Source: Streptomyces tardus
Lineage (GTDB): Bacteria > Actinomycetota > Actinomycetes > Streptomycetales > Streptomycetaceae
NCBI RefSeq assembly: GCF_018101125.2
Contig: NZ_JAELVF020000004.1
Span: 620,001-684,000 of the forward strand
Reading direction: 5' to 3'
Length of the DNA: 64,000 nt
The notes under the pieces are model-generated. The model did no database searches, had not been told where the DNA came from, and saw only the letters and a program-made list of their open reading frames with translations. A program made the position numbers and the translations under genes. Shown here piece by piece: positions 58,182-64,000 of the stretch (the first letter of the stretch is position 1; each line of letters opens with the position of its first letter).

Positions 58182-58871
58182 ATGCGCGCCCTCATTGTCG
58201 AGAACGACGACAAGGTCGCCCGTGCACTGAGCCGGACGCTTCGGGCCGAGGGCTTCGAGATCGAACGGGCCGGCACCGTACGCGACGCCGTGGAGGCGAT
58301 CGCCCGCTCGGAGTTCGACCTCGCACTGGTCGACCTCGGCCTGGACGACGGCGACGGCGTCGACGTCATCCGCACCCTGCGCGAGAAGGCGTCCACCGGC
58401 GTACTGGCGGTGACCGCCCGCGGCGAGGAAGCCGACCGGGTGCGCGGACTGCGCGCCGGTGCCGACGACTACCTGGTCAAACCTTTCGGCGTCGCCGAGC
58501 TGCTCGCCCGCATCGAAGCCGTCACGCGCCGGCTGCGCGTGGTGCGCAGCGTGCCGCAGACGCACGGGGTGATCGACCACGGCGGCCTCGTCATCGACCG
58601 GGACCGCCACGAGGTCCACCTCGACGGCGAACTGCTGCGGCTGACCCGCAAGGAGTTCGACGTCTTCGTGATGCTCGCCCGCAGCGTCGGCTCGGTCGTC
58701 GAACGCGACCACATCCTGGACCAGGTGTGGCACTCCACCTTCGAGGGCAGCAGCCGCTCGCTCGACACCCATATGACCTCGCTGCGGGCCAAGCTCGGCG
58801 GCGCGGCCAGAATCTCCACCGTGCGCGGCATCGGCTACCGGCTGGAGCCCGTCGAGAAGCCGGGCAGGTAG
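58182..58871 (+). CDS. OmpR-family response regulator (dicarboxylate-type module)
   Basis: A protein of 229 residues. The receiver has acidic pocket VENDD at 6-10, phospho-aspartate in ALVDLGLDD (about 51) and lysine in YLVKPFG (about 100). The winged-helix DNA-binding domain runs from LRLTRKEFDVFVMLAR to RGIGYRLEPV. It is followed after 7 bp by its sensor kinase. The adjacent TAXI lipoprotein and DctA genes suggest it controls C4-dicarboxylate uptake, although OmpR-type rather than NtrC- or CitB-type regulators are unusual in that role. Confidence 0.92.
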   Translation: MRALIVENDDKVARALSRTLRAEGFEIERAGTVRDAVEAIARSEFDLALVDLGLDDGDGVDVIRTLREKASTGVLAVTARGEEADRVRGLRAGADDYLVKPFGVAELLARIEAVTRRLRVVRSVPQTHGVIDHGGLVIDRDRHEVHLDGELLRLTRKEFDVFVMLARSVGSVVERDHILDQVWHSTFEGSSRSLDTHMTSLRAKLGGAARISTVRGIGYRLEPVEKPGR

Positions 58872-58878
58872 CCGCCCG

Positions 58879-60381
58879 GTGCGCCGCCGAATCGTCGTCG
58901 CTCTCCTTCCGGTCCTCATCCTGCTGGTGGCCGGGGTCGGACTGTCCTACGCCGTGGTGGTCGGCGAACGCTCCACCCAGCAGGTCTTCATCGACCGCAG
59001 CGGTGACGCGGTGCGCTTCGCGACCCTCGCCGAAGCCGCGATCACCTCCGGCGACTCCTCCCGGCTGGACGCCGAACTCGACGCGTACGAGGAGCTGTAC
59101 GGCTCCCCGGTGTGGGTGATCGGTCTGGACGGCAGCCTCGTCCACGACCCCGGCCGACCGGTGCCCGCCGACGAGAAGATCGACAAGAAGATCCAGCGCG
59201 CCTTCGCCGGCAGCCGCGCGGTGGAGACCAGCGTGGTGTGGCCCTGGACCCGCGCACCGCTGCGCGTGGTCGAACCGGTCGGCCGCGACTCGCAGGTGAC
59301 CGCCGTCGTCGTGATCGAGGCCCCCACCGACGGGCTGCGGCAGACGACCGTACGGCAGTGGACGCTGGGCGCCGCGATGCTGCTGGTCCCGGTCGGCGCG
59401 CTGCTCGCCGGTCTCTGGCCGCTCACCCGATGGATCCTGCGGCCCGTTCGCGACCTCGAACGGATCGCCGCGGACGTGCGCGGCGGCGATCTGAACGCAC
59501 GGGCGGCCGTCGAGCACGGGCCGTCCGAACTGCGCGGTCTGGCCTCCTCGTTCAACGCGATGGTCGACACCGTCCAACGCTCGCTGGAGCGGCAGCGCGT
59601 CTTCGTCGCCGACGCGGCGCACCAGTTGCGCAACCCCTTGGCGAGCCTGCGGCTCTCGGTGGAGAACCTCCGCCCCTGGCTGCACGAGGCGGAGGCACGC
59701 GAGGCGGGGGAGGAGGCGGTCTCCGAAGCCGTCGAGATGGGCGAGATGTTCGAGGCGATGCTCGCCGCCACCGCAGTGGCCAGCGAGGAGCGCGTGCGCG
59801 ACAGCGAGGCATGGACGCTCCGGCAGGTCTTCGCGGCCGGCCGCCCGCACTGGGAACAGGCCACCTCCGACGCCGGACTGGCCCTGCACGTCGTCGAACC
59901 CGACCCGGAACTGGTGCTGCGCCAACCACCGGGCGGCCTGGTCGCGGTGCTCAACGAACTCGTCGACAACGCCGCCCGGCTCGCCGACGCCACCGCTGTC
60001 ACCGTCGCCTGGTCCGTCGACCACGGCGAACGCGAACGCGAGCGCGAGACCAGGGGCCGGGCGGGCAGGGCCGGAACCCTCGGCGACGGCAGCGGCACGG
60101 TGACCGTCACCGACGACGGCCGCGGTCTCTCGGAGAGCGAACGCCGTGCCGCCCGCGGCAGGTTCTGGCGCGCCCAGCACCACCAGAACACCCCCGGCAC
60201 CGGACTGGGCCTCGCGATCATCCACGATGTCGTCGAGGATGTCGGCGGCACCGTGCGCCTGGAGGCCAACGCCCCCACCGGTCTGCGCGTACTGGTACGG
60301 CTCCCGCTCGTCTCCGAACCGCCGGGCGCCCAGCCTCCGCCGACACAGCCCCGCCCGCTGCCCCGCCGACCACCTGGCTGA
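58879..60381 (+). CDS. Sensor histidine kinase with extracellular domain
   Basis: A protein of 500 residues from a GTG start: TM1 IVVALLPVLILLVAGVGLSY, an extracellular domain of about 120 residues, TM2 MLLVPVGALLAGLWPLTRWIL and HAMP. HisKA follows with the phospho-histidine in FVADAAHQLRNPLASL (about 250), then HATPase with NELVDNAARLA, DDGRGLSESER and GTGLGLAIIHDV. The tail is proline-rich. It ends 6 bp from the stop of the convergent TAXI gene, with no room for a terminator. The external domain could sense ligand-loaded TAXI protein (inference). Confidence 0.92.
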   Translation: MRRRIVVALLPVLILLVAGVGLSYAVVVGERSTQQVFIDRSGDAVRFATLAEAAITSGDSSRLDAELDAYEELYGSPVWVIGLDGSLVHDPGRPVPADEKIDKKIQRAFAGSRAVETSVVWPWTRAPLRVVEPVGRDSQVTAVVVIEAPTDGLRQTTVRQWTLGAAMLLVPVGALLAGLWPLTRWILRPVRDLERIAADVRGGDLNARAAVEHGPSELRGLASSFNAMVDTVQRSLERQRVFVADAAHQLRNPLASLRLSVENLRPWLHEAEAREAGEEAVSEAVEMGEMFEAMLAATAVASEERVRDSEAWTLRQVFAAGRPHWEQATSDAGLALHVVEPDPELVLRQPPGGLVAVLNELVDNAARLADATAVTVAWSVDHGERERERETRGRAGRAGTLGDGSGTVTVTDDGRGLSESERRAARGRFWRAQHHQNTPGTGLGLAIIHDVVEDVGGTVRLEANAPTGLRVLVRLPLVSEPPGAQPPPTQPRPLPRRPPG

Positions 60382-60387
60382 GTACAA

Positions 60388-61314
60388 CTACGGCTTCTGC
60401 GAACGGAACCAGTCGGCGGACCCGGGGTGCAGCGGGATCGGTGCGGTCGCCGCCGCCGTGCGCGGGTTGATCTGGTGCGCCTCCGGGCGCGTACGGGCCA
60501 GGGTGTCGGCCTCCTCGACGGTCGCCCGCGCGAGCACCCGCGCCACGTCGGAGGGGAAGTCCCGGGCCATCGCGATGAGCGTGGGAACCGCAACGGTGTT
60601 GGTGGTCCGCACACCGGGATAGACGGTGCTGGAGATCGTCACCGGCAGGTACTCGCCCGGGTGCGCCTTCTGCAACGTCCCCGTCTCGGCGGCCAGATCG
60701 ATGAAGCGGATCGGCGGCCCGTACTCCAGCAGCCAGCTGATGGCCGGAGTGGGCATCGCGGTCAGCGACATGACCGCGTCGACCTCGCCGTCCACCAGGG
60801 CCTGGGCGGCCTCCTGTTGGCCGAGGTCGCGCGAGGCGACCTCCACCCCCGCCGCCTCCAGCAGCCGGGTGCCGGTGAAGCGGGTGCCCGAGCCGGGCAG
60901 GCCCAACGCCACCGGACGGCCGCGCAGGTCTGTCAGCGAGCGGATGCCGCTGCCGCGCAGACTCACCAGATGCACCACCGAGTCGAAGATCCGCAGCAGC
61001 GCCGCGACTTCCTCGTGCCGGCGCAGGATGTCGACGTTGGAGAAGATCAGGTCCACCTCGCCGGCACGCAGCATCCGGCTGTTGTCCACCCCGGCCTCGG
61101 TGAAAAGCGTCTCCACCACGGGGCCCGCCAGCGCCTTGTTCCAGACCCGGGCCAGTGCTGCGCCGGACTCGCGGTAGGTCGCCCCCGCCGGGCCGGTGGC
61201 GAGTGTCAGCCGGGAGACGTCGAGGTCGGGCTGCCGGTCACAGGCGGCGGCCAGCGCCGCTCCCAGAGCGGAGAGGAGAACCGTGCGTCTGGTGGGTCGT
61301 GCCGAGCGGGCCAA
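60388..61314 (-). CDS. TAXI-family substrate-binding lipoprotein, no TRAP permease nearby
   Basis: A protein of 308 residues. A twin-arginine start (RPTRRTVLLSALGAALAAAC) ends in a lipobox-like Cys. The TAXI signature follows: LTLATGPAGATYRESGAALA, then GEVDLIFSNVDIL, and SGTRFTGTRLLEAAGV near 150. Such proteins normally feed TRAP transporters (DctQM), but no such permease genes are here. The start is uncertain; TTG 61314 is used because the upstream frame to 61458 has no ribosome-binding site. It diverges from dctA across 104 bp. A binding or sensory protein for the neighbouring two-component system is likely. Confidence 0.82.
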   Translation of the reverse strand: MARSARPTRRTVLLSALGAALAAACDRQPDLDVSRLTLATGPAGATYRESGAALARVWNKALAGPVVETLFTEAGVDNSRMLRAGEVDLIFSNVDILRRHEEVAALLRIFDSVVHLVSLRGSGIRSLTDLRGRPVALGLPGSGTRFTGTRLLEAAGVEVASRDLGQQEAAQALVDGEVDAVMSLTAMPTPAISWLLEYGPPIRFIDLAAETGTLQKAHPGEYLPVTISSTVYPGVRTTNTVAVPTLIAMARDFPSDVARVLARATVEEADTLARTRPEAHQINPRTAAATAPIPLHPGSADWFRSQKP

Positions 61315-61418
61315 TGTCAGATCAACCTCAAGATTTACCCGGATTCGTTGCCGCGACGCACCCTCAACCCTCAACGTGCTGTGATCTCGACCATAACAGT
61401 CACAGGGATGGGACGCCC

Positions 61419-62906
61419 ATGACGCAGGAGACAGCAGCGGACGCTGCGGCTGCACCAAAGAAGAAGCGGATATACCAGCACCTGTACTTCTGGGTGCTGC
61501 TCGGCATCAGCGTCGGTATCGCCATCGGTCTCCTGGCGCCCGGCGTCGGGGCCGAGATGAAGTGGTTGGCCGACCTCTTCATCAAGCTCGTCAAGGTCGT
61601 GATCGCGCCGACCATCTTCGCCACCGTGGTGGTGGGCATCGCCGGAATGGGCAACCTCGCCAAGGCCGGCGGACTCGCTCTGCGGACAGTGCTCTACTTC
61701 AACATCACCACCGTCTTCGCCCTCGCCATCGGCCTGGTCGTCGTCAACGTGATCCAGCCCGGCGGCGGACTGGGCTACGACATCGCCAAGTTCGACACCT
61801 CGGCGGCCGACGACACCATCAAGTCCGCCGGCGATACGGACCAGGGCGGCCTCACCGGATTCGTCCTCGACCTGGTGCCCGAGTCGTTCGCCAGCGCCTT
61901 CGTCGAGGGCAAACTCCTCCAGGTGCTGCTGCTGGCGATCCTGGTGGCCTGCGCCATCACCATGATCGGTCGCAAGGCCGAGCCCGTGGTCCGCGCGCTG
62001 GACACCTTCGCGAAGATCATGTTCGGCGTGATCAAGCTCGTCATGTGGGTCGCCCCGCTCGGTGCCATGGGCGGGATCGCCTTCACCATCGGTGAGCACG
62101 GCAGCTCCATCCTCGGCTCGCTGGCCTCCTTCATGCTCTCCTTCTGGCTGACCTGCCTGCTGTTCATCTTCCTTGTGCTCGGGCCGATCTGTTATGCCGC
62201 CGGCTTCAGCCTCCTGAAGTACATCCGCTACATCAAGGACGAGCTGCTCATCGTCCTCGGAACCTCCTCCTCGGAGACGGTGCTGCCGCGGATGATCGGC
62301 AAGATGGAGGCCGCGGGAACGCCCAAGCACGTCGTCGGCATGACGATTCCGACCGGGTACTCCTTCAATCTGGACGGCACCGCCATCTACATGTCGATGG
62401 GTGCGCTGTTCATCGCCCAGGCCTTCGGGATCGACGTACCGATCGCCACCCAGATCGGCCTGCTGCTGTTCATGCTGATCTCCTCCAACGGCGCCGCGGG
62501 CGTCTCCGGCGCGGGACTGGTCACGTTGGCGGCCTCCCTGACCGCCTTCGACTCGGTCATCCCGGTGGCGGGCATCGCGCTGATCGTCGGCATCGACCGC
62601 TTCATGAGCGAGGGCCGCGCCCTGACCAACCTCACCGGCAACGGATTGGGGACCCTGGTCGTCGCCCGCTGGACCGGCGCCCTGGACCGCGAACGACTCA
62701 GCTACGTGCTCGACAACCCCACCACGGTGGACGTCGACGAGTGGATGAAGGAGGAGTCCGCGCCGTCCCTGGAGAAGGGCGACAGCGCCGCGAACGGCGA
62801 CAGCGACGCGACCGACGCCCGGCGCTCCGACGCCGAGCCGGTGGTCGCCGCAGCCGCGGCCGGCGAGCCCCACTCCGGTGAGGGTCCCGCCGGAACCTCC
62901 CGCTGA
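61419..62906 (+). CDS. dctA: C4-dicarboxylate:cation symporter DctA
   Basis: A DAACS-family transporter of 495 residues with about eight membrane helices and re-entrant loops: VLGTSSSETVLPRM (HP1 serine motif), IPTGYSFNLDGTAIYMSM (TM7 NxDGT-type motif) and SSNGAAGVSGAGLVTLA (HP2). A charged C-terminal tail of about 60 residues is extra. It takes up succinate, fumarate or malate, usually with sodium or protons. The ATG at 61419 follows CAGGGATGGGA. It shares a divergent promoter region with the TAXI lipoprotein gene. Confidence 0.92.
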   Translation: MTQETAADAAAAPKKKRIYQHLYFWVLLGISVGIAIGLLAPGVGAEMKWLADLFIKLVKVVIAPTIFATVVVGIAGMGNLAKAGGLALRTVLYFNITTVFALAIGLVVVNVIQPGGGLGYDIAKFDTSAADDTIKSAGDTDQGGLTGFVLDLVPESFASAFVEGKLLQVLLLAILVACAITMIGRKAEPVVRALDTFAKIMFGVIKLVMWVAPLGAMGGIAFTIGEHGSSILGSLASFMLSFWLTCLLFIFLVLGPICYAAGFSLLKYIRYIKDELLIVLGTSSSETVLPRMIGKMEAAGTPKHVVGMTIPTGYSFNLDGTAIYMSMGALFIAQAFGIDVPIATQIGLLLFMLISSNGAAGVSGAGLVTLAASLTAFDSVIPVAGIALIVGIDRFMSEGRALTNLTGNGLGTLVVARWTGALDRERLSYVLDNPTTVDVDEWMKEESAPSLEKGDSAANGDSDATDARRSDAEPVVAAAAAGEPHSGEGPAGTSR

Positions 62907-62912
62907 CGGCTC

Positions 62913-62953
62913 GCGCGGGCCGTCGGCAGCCACCGGTGGCCGACGGTCCGCGC
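62913..62953 (+). terminator. Terminator of dctA
   Basis: A 15-bp stem with one G-T mismatch (62913-62927 with 62939-62953), with a CCACCGGTGG palindrome spanning the loop, 6 bp after the dctA stop. The remaining 289 bp up to 63242 contain no gene I can support. Confidence 0.8.
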
Positions 62954-63242
62954 ACCGCCATCAGCGTCCCGCCCCCGGCGCCCGTGCCGAGCACACCGCT
63001 CGGCGCGGGCGCCCGGCATCCGGCCCCGCCGACCACCACCGACCGCGAGCCCCGGCACCGCCGTCACCGGGCCCCGCCCTCTCTCCGGCCGGCTCTTCGG
63101 GAGTGCGGCCGAGGCGGGACCTCACCCCGCGTCGGCGCCGCGCTCCCGCACTGCCGTCCGAACGCGGGCCCGGGCCAAGCAGCCGCAGCGGCCGACGACT
63201 TCGTGCATCGGCACCTCCACAACCCCGCAGGCGCGTCACAAT

Positions 63243-64000
63243 ATGAACATGGTTGATGACTGGAGGCGACAGCCGGGTCCCGCACGGGCGAACCCGGCCC
63301 GCGGCGGCATCCAGGCCGAGCTCGTCGCCGAGAAGGAAACCCACACCTACCCCCGACTCGCGGTGCGCGGACCGGTCTTCGGTCTCGCCGTGCACGAACC
63401 TGCGGCCGGTCCGCACTGGCGGCTGGAGACCCCGGTGATGGACGGGACACCGCAACAGGCCAGGGACGCCCTCAACTCCCTGCTGTGGTTCCGGGCTCGC
63501 GACGACGCCCGCGACCCCGCCGTACGCCGCGAACTCCTGGCCGCCGTCGCGGTCCTGGAGCACCAGCCCGTCAACGAGCTCGAAGTCCTCGGCGCCCGCT
63601 ACCGAGTGGTGCGTGCCGACGAGTGGGCCCGCTTCGGCCCCGACGGGCTGGAGCCACCGCGTCCCACCGACCGTGACGCCGACGACACCTCCTGGGACGA
63701 ACGGCGCGACACTCTCTCCGCCGACCCCGGCTTCCCTCTGCGCCCGGACGCCTCCGACAGCGCGCCGACCGGGCACGCCACCCGCCTGGGCCTGCGCGTC
63801 TTCGCCTACGCCGGTTCGCGCTTCCCCGCCGAGGTCCGCCGCCACTCCGTGCAGGCGGTCACGACCCACCCCGAGATCGTGCAGCTGCCCGTCGGCTTCG
63901 GGGTGACCGAATGCGAGGAGAGCGGCTGGCGCCCGCACGGCCCGCTGATGCCCACGCCCCACGACGCCAGAAGACTTCTGTACGGGATGATGACGCGCAC
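63243..64000 (+). CDS. DUF5954-like protein, 3' end outside the window
   Basis: An open frame from ATG 63243 (or 63249) to the window edge, at least 252 residues with strong third-position GC bias. The N-terminal block includes YPRLAVRGPVFGLAVHEP, followed by PHWRLETPVMDGTPQQARDA and repeated RYRVVRADEWARFGPDG-like sequence, resembling the streptomycete DUF5954 family. No catalytic motif or signal is visible. The function is unknown; an intracellular protein is likely. Confidence 0.65.
   Translation, partial: MNMVDDWRRQPGPARANPARGGIQAELVAEKETHTYPRLAVRGPVFGLAVHEPAAGPHWRLETPVMDGTPQQARDALNSLLWFRARDDARDPAVRRELLAAVAVLEHQPVNELEVLGARYRVVRADEWARFGPDGLEPPRPTDRDADDTSWDERRDTLSADPGFPLRPDASDSAPTGHATRLGLRVFAYAGSRFPAEVRRHSVQAVTTHPEIVQLPVGFGVTECEESGWRPHGPLMPTPHDARRLLYGMMTR

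Noticed and set aside
1..64000. tRNA, rRNA, CRISPR arrays, transposases, integrases or origins
   Set aside because: None recognised on either strand; the short tandem repeats seen lack the spacer structure of CRISPR arrays.

Overview
The window comes from a high-GC actinomycete, almost certainly a Streptomyces or close relative. The coding sequences have GC-rich third positions, TTA codons are very rare, LAL-type regulators and a secreted chitinase are present, and there are DasR-like operators. All calls come from reading the sequence; no database search was run.

Layout. (1) 1-2.45 kb: the 3' end of a class III lanthipeptide synthetase (LanKC-like), coupled to an ABC exporter gene whose reading frame is broken at least three times. 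(2) 2.65-7.9 kb, minus strand: a LAL/LuxR regulator and a NarL-type two-component pair. (3) 9.42-32.23 kb: a complete staurosporine-type indolocarbazole cluster in three transcription units, staR (+), staG-staN-staA-staB (-) and staO-D-P-MA-J-K-I-E-MB-C (+). StaO, StaD, StaP and StaC build the aglycone from two tryptophans. StaA, B, J, I, E and K make the dTDP-L-ristosamine-type sugar. StaG and StaN make the two C-N links, and StaMA and StaMB methylate the sugar. (4) 32.6-40.8 kb: secreted housekeeping functions, namely a PQQ-type sugar dehydrogenase, a small zinc-protease-like protein, a DUF6011-like zinc-binding protein, and a YbbE/NamZ/NagZ-like peptidoglycan-recycling trio. (5) 41.15-54.47 kb, minus strand: one very large hybrid synthase (fatty acyl-AMP ligase-ACP-KS-AT-ACP-luciferase-like monooxygenase-C-A-T-C) with an MFS exporter. 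It looks like a small, self-contained lipopeptide-type cluster and is the best candidate here for an undescribed system. A perfect 32-bp inverted repeat lies where its reading frame breaks. (6) 54.7-58 kb: a GH18 chitinase behind a DasR-like operator, diverging from an acyl-CoA dehydrogenase. (7) 58.2-62.9 kb: an OmpR-type two-component system, an orphan TAXI-family binding lipoprotein and a DctA dicarboxylate symporter. (8) A DUF5954-like gene runs off the right edge.

Regulatory threads run between regions. TTA (bldA) codons occur in staR and in the acyl-AMP ligase part of the megasynthase. DasR-like palindromes precede nagZ and the chitinase clearly, and the sugar dehydrogenase and staR regions weakly. 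Several reading-frame breaks (ABC exporter, megasynthase, serine hydrolase, possibly the nagZ start) may be indels in the assembly rather than real mutations.
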